The notes below the pieces were generated by a model that saw only the letters and a list, made by a program, of their open reading frames with translations, was not told the origin of the DNA and made no database searches. The position numbers and the translations under genes are program-made. A stretch of DNA of 48,014 bases from Chara braunii (Eukaryota; Streptophyta; Charophyceae; Charales; Characeae). Shown in pieces: positions 20,886 through 32,280 of the stretch (positions are counted from its first letter, which is position 1; every line of letters starts with the position of its first letter). Location: assembly GCA_003427395.1 (NCBI GenBank), contig BFEA01000206.1, forward strand, positions 1,372,225 through 1,420,238, written 5' to 3'.

Positions 20886-21569
20886 CCAGGGGGAGGCGAG
20901 AGAGGAGCCCTCCCCGACCAATCAATCAATCAACCAATTCGATCAACCAATCAATCAATTATTTTTTTGTTTTATTTTTTATTTTTTTGTTTTATTTTTT
21001 GCGACTCACCACCCCCCCCCCAATTTATTTTATTTTATTTTTAATTTTGTTTTTTTATAGAGGGTAGTGGCCGACGTGTGCAGGCGACGTGCGCGTGCCA
21101 TTTTTCCACGCGCGCCCCCGCCTGGCCCTGGCGAGGCCGCGACCAACCTCCTCGGCCGCAGCCGACGCAGCGGCGGCCACGGCCGAGGGGGCCACATAGC
21201 CCGGCATGAACACCCACCTCATCCTCCATCACGTCGCATTTTTCTCCAAGACCCCTTAATCAGTAGAAGTCCTCCGCAGCCTGTGATGGCAGATTAAAGA
21301 TTTAGCAAGTGCATTGCCTCAATAACGTAAGAAAATGAACATGATGAACATAACTTGTAGCATAAGGACGACTACAACGAAATAACATCGGAGATATTCT
21401 GCAACAAAAAAAAATCGAAAGCGCAATAAGATTATAATAGATGAAATATCAAACTTTCCATTAGTGGATTAAATTTATTTGAAACGAAGATCAAGAAGAA
21501 GATGTGCACATCCTGCTTAGAGGGCCACGACTAATAGAAGGAGACTGGGGAATCCTGAAAGTGTAGGCA
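20886..21569. other. No gene recognised; T-rich and homopolymer-rich, then GC-rich
   Basis: T-rich runs (20960-21060) with a C-run near 21011, then a GC-rich segment (21070-21200), then AT-rich sequence leading into the LINE remnant. Confidence 0.3.
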
Positions 21570-22470
21570 ATGTGGTGGAGGTACGAACAGACGAAACATT
21601 GGTAAACCTCTTCCACATGGACAAGGAAAATAAACTCACCCGATACTTCCCAAAAGTGATGAGATCGTGGAGAAGCAGACATGAACAGGATACTCATGCT
21701 GCGGGATAAAGACGTTTGGATCGCATATCAGCCAAATACCTCCGTGATGGAGCTACCCTTTGACCCTGACGAATGGCAGTGGGTCCCCAAGCGAAAACCC
21801 AGGTGGGGGACAAATCTAACATTGCACACACTCACGGTGAAGGCCACACATCGTCTGCTACGACCAAAGGTAAACATAAAAGAAACAGTGAAGGCCCGAT
21901 GAAGGTCACACTTGAATGTAGGGATTGAGGCAATCTGCCCGATCCGGCTGTTCACCGCCACAAGGTCTAGGCCTGCGAAGATGGCCTTTCTTTAGTGACA
22001 AATAGAACACCGCTGCCTGCCCACCAATGACTGGTTGAAAGTTCGTACATATCTGGAGCAAAAGGGGCGAACGTTATCGTGGTGCCAATCATGCCACAAT
22101 ACTTTCCCCCCCTCAAAATTCCTGAAAACATAGAGCACATATTCATGCAGTGCTCAGGGACAGCTCTTACACGGCGATCATGGGGAGGATCTCAACCCTG
22201 TTGGGCACTGAATCTAACTGGCCATAGGATTGGAGGGCCATATTATGCCATCCATGGTCCTCCCCCACTTACAATTTCTTTGAAAACAACATGTTCAAGT
22301 TAGGAAGGAAAACGGTCAAGTGGTCCGTCTGGAGGAAACGATGTATACATGTTATAGAGGTGTCCACATAACTCGGGAAGAGACAACGGAAATGATAAGA
22401 CAATACATTCGGAACAAACTTATGGTCCTCTGGCAAAAATTTGAAAACCAAATCGATTCATATCATTCAG
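21570..22470 (+). pseudogene. LINE ORF2 C-terminal remnant (RT end plus zf-RVT)
   Basis: Pieces in order on the plus strand: LVNLFHMDKENKLTRYFPKV (about 21600), RRLDRISAKYLRDG, then DPDEWQWVPKRKPRWGTNLT and KATHRLLRPKVNIKETVKAR (to 21902), then RSRPAKMAFL, QIEHRCLPTNDWLKVRTYLE and, after a frameshift, PENIEHIFMQCSG. A basic patch followed by a C..C ... H....C zinc finger with the EHIFMQC signature is the zf-RVT domain at the end of plant and algal LINE ORF2 proteins. Stop codons and frameshifts break it several times. The RT catalytic core lies upstream and is missing. Confidence 0.8.
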
Positions 22471-22962
22471 CAAAGGACATAACACAAACTATTCACCAAT
22501 TTTCTGGAGATTGGTTGGGCAGTGAGCAAGGGGGCTGGATCACATCTATCAGATGGGAAGGAAAGCCCGCCCAGGAAGGCAACCGGGAGTTCAGGAGAGA
22601 CTACAATATCTGCTTCAGAGACTAAACTACGGTGTGCCAAGAGATCCCGCTGCAACCAGCCACAAAATTCCCCCATCCCTTCCTGCCCCACCAACTGGCA
22701 ATGGTGGATATGCAATGGTACGGAGCAGACTGAACGGGTGATTCAGGGCAGATACAGAGAAGACTAGTATCCAGAGGACTGGTATTCAGAGGAGCAGGAA
22801 GTAGTTGCTAGGGTAATATGAGTGATCTGGCGGTCGGGTGCAGACTGAAGAGGCGGCCCTTGGGAATCATCACTATTTCTCTCATATTGGAGAGTTATCC
22901 TCCAGCCTAGTTCTCAGCATAGGAAGACCAACCAACAGGTCTAGGATTACAGTCAGTGATGG

Positions 22963-23032
22963 GACGCTGGACCCGGTTTCCAGCACCTGTGTTTTTTCGC
23001 AACTCATCTCATGTTTTTTCTTAAACCACCAG
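22963..23032 (+). repeat. Fragment of the CTGGTGGTTTAAG-ended element family
   Basis: Starts with GGGACGCTGGACCCGGTTTC, identical to 24571 onward, and ends with CTTAAACCACCAG (23020-23032), the same right end as 24557-24745. The left end is missing, so this is a truncated member. Confidence 0.6.
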
Positions 23033-23191
23033 TTCCCCCGCCGCCGAAAACCGCAGTCCCTGTGAGTTAGGGCCGGGTTGTACGGAGATGCGGCGACCGT
23101 TTGCCACCAGCGGGTCCAGCCCCGCCATTTTCAAGCGGCAACTTTGCTGATTTTTTGTGCTCAAAAGAATTCATCATAAGGTCTGCAAATT

Positions 23192-23195
<4 letters not shown>

Positions 23196-23237
<42 letters not shown>

Positions 23238-23345
23238 CAACTGTACTTTCCTTATAAACTTCAGTTCGAGGCTGGGGACCTCACAATTCAACCTGGGGTA
23301 CTGACAGCATCAGCCAGCTTAGCTTACAGGCTTGCGCCTGCGGAA
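23196..23345 (-). mobile_element. A-tailed SINE-like element, copy 1
   Basis: On the minus strand it begins about GCGCAAGCCTGTAAGCTAAG, contains CTGGCTGATGCTG and GAATTGTGAGGTCCCC, and ends in a long A-run (T-run 23196-23233). A second copy with the same internal blocks lies at 23771-23935 in the opposite orientation, also ending in an A-run. Short, non-coding and A-tailed, it behaves like a SINE or a LINE 3' end. Confidence 0.7.
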
Positions 23346-23770
23346 AAGTCCCTAACTACGACTTTCCAGAATCCTACTTCAATCTTCTTAACACTCTTAA
23401 AATCCGAAAACTTGTGGTAAATAAAAGCAGGACTCGATAAATAACACTATCGTACGCCTGTTAGGCCATAATACTGTGGAGGGATTGCCAGTAGAAGCTG
23501 GGGTTGGTCCCTCCGGGGTCCATCTGTCGCATTAGACAGAGAACTTTAGTTAGGTGGCTGTGTGGTATAGGATAGCACTTGAAACAGTTGTTTCAGCTTG
23601 TAGTAGTCTATTCTTCCCCTTTCTGGACAGTCTGTTGGAGTGTTAGTAGTTCAATCTAGTAAGTTTTGTTGGTGACTTTTGGTTTGTTCGGCTTTTAAGG
23701 CTTGTAGCAGTTCTTGTTGCTGGAGTGGTTTCACGACAGCGACCTGGTTTGGGTCATTTCTGTGCCTAGA

Positions 23771-23935
23771 TTAGCCAACTCCATCGGCGAGCCTCGGCTC
23801 GTAAGCTAAACTGGCTGATGCTGCCAGGATAACTCCGGGNGGAATTGTGAGGTCCCCGGCCTCGTTTCTGTGTCTATAATGGGAAGGGTCTTGAACCCTG
23901 CTTTTGATTAAAAAAAAAAAAAAAAAAAAAAAAAA
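23771..23935 (+). mobile_element. A-tailed SINE-like element, copy 2
   Basis: GTAAGCTAAACTGGCTGATG and GAATTGTGAGGTCCCCGGCC match copy 1. The tail reads GGGTCTTGAACCCTGC, then an A-run at 23910-23935. One N lies inside. The two copies are ~430 bp apart and inverted, so their transcript could fold into a long hairpin. Confidence 0.7.
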
Positions 23936-24339
23936 CCCTGCAACACCTTCGCTATCTTCCAAGCTATTCCTAGTACCTACTTCTGCGACTAGCACGGCCC
24001 AGAGGATAGAATCCTGGTCCTACAGACACTCTCCTAACGGCCCACTGCGGCCCTATAAGCACTGAGTGTCCTGGTGCTTAGGACACCCTACAGGACTCTC
24101 CGGATAAGACTGGGGCAGATCTTACAGAGCTGAGACTCTGAGGTACTCCGAAATTCCTACAGATGGTGATACCAGGTGGTGATACCACAAATCATTCCTG
24201 GAGCTTGGTCTCCTCCCTGTCTGATAACCATGGGGAGAGGGCCAGGCCTCTGTCATGCTGCAAGCTTGAAGTTCCTTGCCCAAGTGCGCATGAACCAACG
24301 GAGTTGACGGTGGTTTCCTTGGCCTGCTTTGGCTTTGGG

Positions 24340-24470
24340 TCCGTAGATTAGGTCATGATCTTTCAGGGAAACGTAACAGGAAAAAAATAACAAAAATCAT
24401 TTTGACCGTCAAATATTCGCCGCACCGATTTGGTGCATTTCAGCAAATTCCATTTTTCAGGCCCGACCAG
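24340..24470 (+). repeat. Diverged copy of the 251-bp repeat unit of 43032-43625
   Basis: Shares TAGATT-GGTCATGATCTTTC, GACCGT-AAA-A-TCGCC and CCGATTTGGTGCATTT with the tandem units near 43 kb, in the same order. A single diverged unit. Confidence 0.65.
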
Positions 24471-24480
24471 TTTTCCACTG

Positions 24481-24556
24481 CATACTACCAATACCCCCAA
24501 CGTTTCTGACCTCAGGGGTACTACCAGTACCCCCGAGGTTTCTTACATCAGGGGAA
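24481..24556 (+). repeat. ~37-bp tandem duplication
   Basis: ACTACCAATACCCCCAACGT ... CTCAGGGGT is followed by ACTACCAGTACCCCCGAGGT ... ATCAGGGGA. Confidence 0.75.
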
Positions 24557-24745
24557 CTGGTGGTTTAAGAGGGACGCTGGACCCGGTTTCCAGCAGGTGA
24601 TGCTCCCCACCAATAGATGGAACGGTCTGTCAGCAAAGCCTCAATCCGGGTGGTTCTCTTACCACCACTGGGATAGAGGCCTTGCACAAGGGCCTCCAAA
24701 GAAGAAGAAGAGGAAGATGCACCACCATCTATCTTAAACCACCAG
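24557..24745. mobile_element. Short element with perfect 13-bp inverted ends CTGGTGGTTTAAG
   Basis: The left end CTGGTGGTTTAAG (24557-24569) and right end CTTAAACCACCAG (24733-24745) are exact inverted repeats 189 bp apart overall. The inside begins with GGGACGCTGGACCCGGTTTC, which is shared with the A-tailed family at 38.7 and 39.8 kb and with the fragment at 22963. No target duplication is clear. It is MITE-like in form. Confidence 0.6.
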
Positions 24746-24882
24746 TACCTTGGCCCAGCCATCAGCCACAGAACGAAAAATAGAGTAGAAAGAATTCTCG
24801 TCAGATGAATTTGGGCACTCCTGCAGTGGTCGGTACGTTTCCTAAATCCGTGAAATGTATACAGGCACGCCTTCAAGATGTA

Positions 24883-25240
24883 CTGGTGGTTTAAGCTACC
24901 TCTCCCTTTTCACCCAAGACCCCCATCTCCACCCTCAGCTAAACCAGCATGGAAACTGTTGAAATGGTGATTTAAACTGCTAGTAACACGGCCCCAGCCT
25001 TGCAGTTTTTGTCGCCACAAGCAAAACTCGAAGGCGCCGTGCGGCCAGGCCCGCCATTGAAAAAAAAAAAATTGGCGGCCTGTGAAGTGGTGCGGGTTTC
25101 ATGCTGACACCCGCGGGCCGATATGTGCACCGGTGCTTTAAGCTACCTCTCCCTTTTCACCCAAGTACTGGTGCTTTAAGCTACCTCTCCCTTTTCACCC
25201 AAGGACCCCATCTCCACCCTCAGCTAAACCAGCATGGAGA
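24883..25240 (+). repeat. Direct repeats of a CTTTAAGCTACC unit around repeat B
   Basis: TTTAAGCTACCTCTCCCTTT with its flanks occurs at about 24890, 25136 and 25173. The first and last are followed by CATCTCCACCCTCAGCTAAA. The dispersed repeat B copy (24975-25140) sits between them. Confidence 0.75.
24975..25140 (+). repeat. Dispersed repeat B, copy 2 (~165 bp)
   Basis: Partner of 17900-18065. Blocks are collinear, with substitutions around a central A-run. Confidence 0.8.
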
Positions 25241-26836
25241 TGGTGATATTTCTTAACGTTTACCTCGACTAGCATCTCAGACGAGGTCTTTCCATTTACG
25301 TCGACTGCTCTTGGTTGCCATGCCTGACGCATTATAACGAATTGCGCGGCAGGAAAGGTTGGTGCACTGTTTTCATCAAAACCGACCTCGGTACACTTCC
25401 ACGGAGAGCACAATCACAGCTGAGCCGTTGTCAGCCATGTGCGGTTGCCCACATTTGGCGAAACGTAGGGCAATTTGGGCAAACGACAAAAGGTAGGGCA
25501 AATGGTAAAGAGCCATTGACACCTCCTCAGGCTGATGTTACACGATAGCGTGCACTCCCGACACCCACCAACGCCACTCTCCATGCCCTAATCAGAAAAT
25601 GCCAATTGTGAATGGATCTGTCACCACAACAAACTAAAGCAGTTGTCTGTGGTGCGGCTGCGCAGTGCAGTAAAACCAGTTTCATTTTTGTTTCTGAAAT
25701 TCTTTGATAGAATCCAAAAAAAAAAAAAAAAAAAAAAGAGTGGAGGAAGGCAACCGATTCGTACTCAAAGAATCCATCATCAGACTAAAGAATGAACTCA
25801 CGGGTATTTCTCTTTCTTCCTCTTCCTCTGTTTTCAATGGAACATCACACAATCATAAAATTGAAACGACATTAAAAAGAAACCACTCGCTGGCCCTGAT
25901 AGGGACCAGCCAGCCGGAGGAGCTAGTTCGATCGAGAAGAAGTTTTAGCACCAACCCCCACAGGTGTTTCTCAAAGTTACGTGCGTTTGTGAATCCTGTA
26001 GAGATTGTGCAAATACTTTGTGCTCAAGGAGTTCAATAAACCCCATGGTCCTGCTGAACTCCTAAAAGCTTGGGACGTAAACTACATACACCCACCAGCG
26101 TGTCCATCAGCGATTTCAATCGAGAGAGGGTCATTATCGCAACGAGCTTCATTGGCTGGTGGGTCATTGCTGGTGCTGTACATAAATTTGCAGCTCCTAT
26201 TTTTTGCTAAGAGAAGCAATCGGGCTCCGTTCAAGTATTTGTTTTCCCTTTTTCTGAAAAGACCACACCCAGCTTCGGATCCATGTCAAAGCGGAAGCCT
26301 CAGAAGTCTGACGAGCGCATGCATAAAAATGGCAGAAAGGCGCCACTCGAGTGGATAAGTGAAGAGTAAATTAAGCAAGTGCCCGACCCATGAGTGGTTA
26401 ACCGGGACCCTCTGCCCGCCCGACATCATGTTTCCTACACCTCTGACGAGTCTCTTCGAACGCCGCCAACCACTCTGGCCAGACCTTTCTGCTCCCCCCT
26501 CTACGAACAAATGTGGCTCAAAAGAGCACGCTTAGCAAGCTGGCTAGTCACATGCAAGCATGCATAAGTCGTCATGAACACTGTAGGTCACAACTTCAGG
26601 TTCATAAGATTTTCCTCCCTGTTCAAAGTCGTGCAAAACGACCCCCTTGTAGCCTTCTTGTATCGCCGACCCAATTCAAAACAGATAATTTATAACCATA
26701 TAAATAGATGGCACATGTTCTCGTTCTCTTCCTAGGGTGAGGAGAGTGCCCTAATCCTCTATTCCTTGGCGGAGCTCTCCCCTGCCAACGACAATTTCTG
26801 GGCATATACTACAGCCCATCACCTTCTTCTTGGTTG
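25241..26836. other. No gene recognised; one A-run
   Basis: An A-run at about 25717-25737 could be the tail of a retroposon on the plus strand whose body is not recognised. Open frames up to 117 codons have no domain. The last ~100 bases before the tRNA might be plastid-derived, but I cannot recognise a plastid flank with confidence. Confidence 0.3.
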
Positions 26837-26907
26837 AGGGATATAACTCAGCGGTAGAGTGCCACCTTGACATGGTGGAAGCCATCAGTTCAAGTCTGAT
26901 TATCCCT
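26837..26907 (+). tRNA. trnV-GAC: tRNA-Val(GAC), plastid-type sequence
   Basis: A full cloverleaf can be drawn: acceptor AGGGATA/TATCCCT, D stem ACTC/GAGT, anticodon stem CCACC/GGTGG around the loop TTGACAT (anticodon GAC), T stem ATCAG/CTGAT around TTCAAGT. The 71-base length and the sequence match plastid trnV-GAC closely. No encoded CCA. In plastid genomes this gene lies just upstream of rrn16; here the surroundings are nuclear repeats, so it is most likely a plastid DNA fragment moved to the nucleus. All stems are intact, so it could still fold. Whether it is transcribed is unknown. Confidence 0.9.
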
Positions 26908-27842
26908 AGATTGACGAAACCAACTAATTGATTGAAGACTGTTTAAGTTTGAATTTGGAAATAAGACTATCTTTTTGCAATGTAATGAAATACCTGCAGA
27001 TCATGCTCGGCATAGTAAAATACAGTGCTGACCTGTGCTACAAACTGTGCAGCCTGGCTGCAACAGTTGGTCGCCTGGGTAGCCAAACCGGCAGGCCTGG
27101 CGGGGCGAGATGCAGGAAGGGGTGCCGCGCAGGCCCAGCATGAAAAGACAAAAAAAAAGAGAAGTTTTTGAAAACATTCAAAAATACCAAACTTCAAAAG
27201 ATCCCATGACAAAATCCAGACCCGCGTCCATGGAATGGCGAAGCAGGTTCCTTTGCATGATGACACTGCCGCTGCCATCATCCAAGACTCATATGCCAAA
27301 CCCACCGCTGATGAAGGCGACCCTGCATCCAGCCAGGACTCTCTCTTATCCCTGACAGGATGTAGGTCCAGCAACCATGAGATGGTAAAAAAAAAAAAAA
27401 AAAAAGACAAAAAAAAGACAAAAAAAAGACAAAAAAAAGACAGAAAAAAAGACTCCTGTAACTACTACTGAACCCATCTGCATTGTCCACATATGATATT
27501 GAGAAAAACAGAGGCTGGTTGTGATGGATCAACACCTCCAACGGTTGTTCGCGTTAACCAGTAGCGGCGAGGCTGATAAGCCCTCGCGGCACCACTGAGG
27601 CCACTCACAGAATGCATGAAAGACGAAAGTTATGACGATCTACCCTTACCTGTTATAGAGGAAGAAGATGCATTCTCATTTTGCACATTCAGTTAGTGGT
27701 GCCGCGAGGTCCATAGTCTGGGTTCCTATGTTGATGCCAAGGTCTCTCAAAAACATCAATGTACAAAAATAAATAAAAATAATAAAATAATAATAATAAT
27801 AAATACATCCCCCCCCCCCAAAAAAAAAAAAAAAAAGCATTG
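26908..27842. other. No gene recognised; A-rich retroposon-like tails
   Basis: An A-run at about 27387-27405 followed by (GACAAAAA)n-like repeats to about 27450 looks like a retroposon tail on the plus strand, ending a segment with GGATGTAGGTCCAGCAACC. A C-run and A-run pair lies at 27807-27837. Confidence 0.4.
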
Positions 27843-28020
27843 ATGTACTGGCTTTGCTTTTCCTTTGAAACAGCTAAACTCGGTACGAGATCATGAAAGG
27901 ATGCCCACACCTGGAACAGAAGCCACAAGTTGCCTTGACGTACTGGCTCTGCCATTCCTATGAAACGACCATACTCACTACGAGATCGTGGAAGGATGCA
28001 CATGCCGCTCAGAAGCCAAA
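27843..28020 (+). repeat. ~92-bp tandem duplication
   Basis: TGATGTACTGGCTTTGC ... ACGAGATCATGAAAGGATGC ... AGAAGCCACAAG is followed by TGACGTACTGGCTCTGCC ... ACGAGATCGTGGAAGGATGC ... AGAAGCCAAAG. The copies differ at scattered sites. Confidence 0.8.
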
Positions 28021-28826
28021 GTGGTGTCCATGTTTTCATGACCTCCATATCAATTGCAGATTGGACGGACTTCATATTCGAGCTAAGAACATGAGGAAGA
28101 AGTTAGAATCTTGTCTTGAAAGAGCAGTGGTAAATCCCTCAGTAAAAGAAGGCAATCACTGGTGCCGTCTCTGGGCCCTTCAGCCATAATGACAGGAAGC
28201 ATAGAGCGGGTCATACATGGAAAGAATGCCAACCCTGTTTCCAGCTCTTATAATGAAGTTAAAGGGTTTTTCATTTAAAAAACAAAGTGGACCTGCTGCG
28301 GCTTCGGCGCGGCACTGGCCCAGTGCCAACCCCATCCCAGGCACGGCCATGGCACCATGCCGGCCATGTGACATTATGAGGTCATCCCGGTTGGATGGCC
28401 CCTCTTGGCAGGGCTGCATCACCCGGGGCGACCTGTGCCATATGGACTGGAGAATACCAACACCTCCCTCCCCCCCCCCCCCCGCACAAGAAGAAAGAAC
28501 ACAGTTGGGCACGACCAAAAAGAGAACAACAGGAAAAAGAAACACATGGCTAACATTAGACACAATTTGGCAGTTGCCACAGGGGGGGGGTACCATGAGT
28601 GGTGAGCGTAATTATCTGGCGTGGGTGACACCATGGGGGTTCATCGTATGCCACGAGGGATGTGTACTATTTCGGGTGTCGTCGACCAAGGTATGAGTAC
28701 GCCCTTTTCTTTTTTTTCATAACCCCCAGGCAATTCAGAATTATATTTGTGCATGTGGTGAGTAGGAGACCAAGCCAGGAATTAGAGAGCACGGGCGATA
28801 TAGTTGTCTTTTGAGCATGGGCCTGA
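28021..28826. other. No gene recognised
   Basis: Moderate GC with a C-run near 28472 and a G-run near 28583. Open frames up to 159 codons overlap on both strands without a domain. Confidence 0.3.
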
Positions 28827-28983
28827 TGAGAATGAATCTTCCGCTAGAACATGGGAAGACACACGACCGTATTGTGTGCATGTACTTCAGGAATAGGGTC
28901 TCGCTCCACTACGCACGACATGCACAAAATGCCAAAAATATGGGGATGTATCTCTCCACGTTCCAGCGGAAGATTCATTCTCA
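28827..28983. repeat. Foldback of ~157 bp with imperfect arms of ~60 bp
   Basis: GAATGAATCTTCCGCTAGAA near the start is the inverse of TTCCAGCGGAAGATTCATTC at the end, with one mismatch. Pairing continues less perfectly inward (GTGTGCATGT against ACATGCACAAA) to a loop around GGGTCTCGC. The size and arm quality fit a small MITE or a miRNA-precursor-like hairpin. No expression evidence is available from sequence. Confidence 0.65.
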
Positions 28984-31770
28984 CTTCGCGCGACTCTTGA
29001 ACTGTATAGCGAGGCCCATAGAGAGCAAGGGCAAAAATCCAATCGTGCAAAACGGTCCCGCAAGAAAGGAGGGGGGAAAAAAACGCACAACCTGAACAAT
29101 CAAAAAAAGAAAAAAAAACACTGGCGAAAGACGCGTGGAGCCCAAAAAAAGCAAAAACAAAGAACTCAAAACGTGGCCGAAGAAACAAAACAGGGATGCT
29201 CCTTCTCGTACTATGTACGTTCCCCCTACTACTATGTACGTTCCCTCTACTACTATGAACATCTATATCCGTACATGCGCCCCCCCAAGAGAGGATTGCA
29301 TTTCATTGGGCCCGCTCCTCGTCCCCCCGGCCTTTTCCCAGCCTCCCCTCCGCCCGGCCCTTGTCCCCCACCCTTTTCCCAGTACCCCCCTCCCCCCCCC
29401 GCTCCTCTCCAAAAAGTAATTGTGTTTTCCCGACACCGTAACCCGGGACATAAAGGGACGTCATGCAAGACCCGGGTTTTCCTTTATAAACAGTACAGAA
29501 AAAAAAGAAACAAAGCATAGAAAGCATGATGGGTGGGTGCTAAGTTGATAACACACCTCATTATACGCATACATGGTTAAAAGTTAAAACACCAGTTCAC
29601 ACAAACCTAAGTTCGATGGTATCTTCCAAGGCGCACGAGCCTCCAACTCGGACTTTTCATAGTGGCCTTCTTCCTTCACTGCCGGCCCAAGCCCGAATCT
29701 TCTTCTTTTTTTTTTTTGGCCCAAGCCCAAATCAGAAAGATCTTACCGTGCATACTGGGGTGAGATCAACTTAGACTCAGGTGAACTGGTGGTTTAAGAT
29801 CCTCCAGAAAGTGGACAAAGAAGGGGCAAGGAGGCAAATACGACGACTAAAATAGAAAGGGAAAGAACGGACAAGAAAACCAAAAGGCAGGGCTAGAAGG
29901 GCGGTGAGATCAAGGCAAACAGATCCTGAAGAGGAGGAAAAGAGGGACAAACATCAAGCATACGGCAAGTAATCGGCGCAAATGAAAGTGTCGGCATGCG
30001 ACGATAGCTCCAGATTGCGAAGCACTGTTGCCCTCTCTTTCTGAAAGAGACGACCACGGAGGAAGCAGAGGCTCACAGCAGACCCCAACCTAGAGACAAT
30101 ACTTGGAAATGCAAGCAAGTTTCCATCACAAAGAGCCGGATTCGAAACACGTGACCGAGGCGCGAACGACTACAGCGCCTGAGAAGAGGAAGTAGCATTT
30201 ACACCATGTATTATTCAGGGCCACCCAAGGCATGCGCAACATCCCTGAGAAACCCAAACAAACAAACATACGATGATACGAGCAAGGAGCGAGGAAGTCA
30301 CGAGAACCGATGCACATCGAGATTACCAAGGAAGAGAAGAGGGAAGAGCAAAATGCTCTCTAAAAAAAAAAAAACTCCTCACTCAGCAACATCTGTAAGT
30401 TGTGGCAAGATGGGTTCAGCATGGAAGCAAGCGAAGAAAACAGGGACTGGATGGGTCAAGTGACACATCCAAAACAACAAGCAAAGCAGGGAAGTCTAAA
30501 AATAAAACCCTCGCTTCAGGGAGACACTGGAACCCATTTCCAGGGTCCTAAAAATCAGTCTTGGACACTTTGTAGTGTCGATGGACTGAGAACAGGAGTG
30601 CCAAACAGGATTGACTCAATGTCTGCTACATCACCCTTCACACTGTAGTTGCAGGAATCCAAACCAGAATCCATCCCACAAATCTCTCTGCCAGTGGTGA
30701 GGGGTGGGTAGGCAAACTGCAGCAGCTAAGAGGATAACGAAGCTACCAACCCTTACTGGGGTGTGGCCACTGCTGCTAACGAGATGTGGTCGCACGGACC
30801 ATGCCGCTAAATCATGTACTACTGTTCGTTCAAGGACACAGAAATGGTGTGAAAGCAAAACAGCGTAGGCTTTTCACAACATCCTTCTCATCACATCTGC
30901 ATAACGGAAAGTAAGCGACTTTCCTAATCAACCGTCCCCGTCCCATTCTCAGGGAAAAAAAGTTCCTGGAATGGCGGAAAATTCGCCGGAAATAACATTG
31001 CCACAAAATGACAGAATTCCGGGCGAAGAGCACAAAATGGAGTTGGCTGTGAGCTATTCACATCGCCACCCACACTTCTCATATTGAAAAAACTCCAAAT
31101 TGCAATGCACGACTCTCCCGCTTCCCAAAACTCTCCCCTCTTCTGCTGGCCTGATGTAAAGCCAAGAGAGAGCAAGAGTGAGAAAAGATTAAATCCAATC
31201 GACCTGGCCAAAGCAATCTGCACTTTGGCCATTGCCGGTAGCTGCAGTAGATGCTTGTTCCTCCATCACATTTGCTCCTCGACTCTAACGCCAAAATCAA
31301 GGGCCAGTTCCCACTTATTGATTCGCCATCTACAAATGGATCCCATCCAATTCATGGCAGGGAATAAATATAGGATAACATAATCATATCGTATGTGGGC
31401 GGCCTTTTTCGGAGTTGGGAATGGCAGCAACATATGCTAGAAAGGAATAAATGAACCAACAACACAACACACTCTGTTTACGTAAGCGACCGGAAGTGGG
31501 TCATAACATTGTGCCTGCAGTCACCTTAGATAGAGCGTGGTGCATACACAGGACATCATTCTCATACAGTCAGCACACAATCTCTCATCAACTGACAAAC
31601 TCTGATAGCTCCTAGGCTACGTGGCAGACCTGTGAACGGAAAAGGCGACTAACCTGATAAATAACTCTGAAGACTTGCATTTGAAGTCTTCCCACCGCAG
31701 TCAGAACGCCGCAGGCTCCATTAGATGGTTGACAGCACTAAGCCTTAATGAACTTGACAATGTATCGACG
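28984..31770. other. No gene recognised; short tandem repeats
   Basis: Includes a ~21-bp repeat of CTACTATGTACGTTCCC (29207-29262), a C-rich strand (29280-29410), and one CTGGTGGTTTAAG at 29786-29798 with no inverted partner. The part nearest 32.3 kb lies downstream of the phosphatase gene on its strand. Confidence 0.3.
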
Positions 31771-31930
31771 TTTACACACACCCCGCCAAACATTTACTGG
31801 AGTTAAGGCGACCGATCGTGCATTGGAATATCTGGCAGGCAATGATGTGCCATGCCAGATTCCATATCAACACTTACACGTACCTCGCCAACAATTTACT
31901 GCGGTTGGTCGCGACTGATCCTGCATGACA
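31771..31930 (+). repeat. ~105-bp diverged tandem duplication
   Basis: CCCCGCCAAACATTTACTGG ... GCGACCGATCGTGCAT and CCTCGCCAACAATTTACTGC ... GCGACTGATCCTGCAT are 105 bp apart and alike in order. Confidence 0.55.
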
Positions 31931-32280
31931 TTAGCAGCCCCAGAACGACGTGTCGTGCCGCTACTGTAGCAAGCGCTTCATGTTCTGGTTTCACACATGT
32001 GAATCAACACAGATGGAGTCTTCGCGGCGGTAAAACCTACTTAATTTCATTTGGTGATCCCGGGGGGCACGCAACCCGTGCCACATTCTGCATCTGGTAG
32101 CCTGCCACAGGAACGCCGATGCCTTCGGTCTGGATGTTTACTACGCCAACAAGATCCAGTCAAATGAACAACACAGGGGAAAAAAAGGAGCGCTTCCTCA
32201 GAGATCCAGCAGGCTACAGAGAGTTCGAACCAAGGATTTCGGCAGGAACGTTTGATGCGTCTGTGTGTAAACCTGGGGCT

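Noticed and set aside
20381-21067. Cys-Val or His-Thr-rich proteins of 60-176 codons
   Set aside because: Translations of GT/GC microsatellites.
32180-32250. tRNA-like B-box (GGTTCGAACTC on the minus strand) downstream of the 5-phosphatase
   Set aside because: No A-box at the right distance and no cloverleaf.
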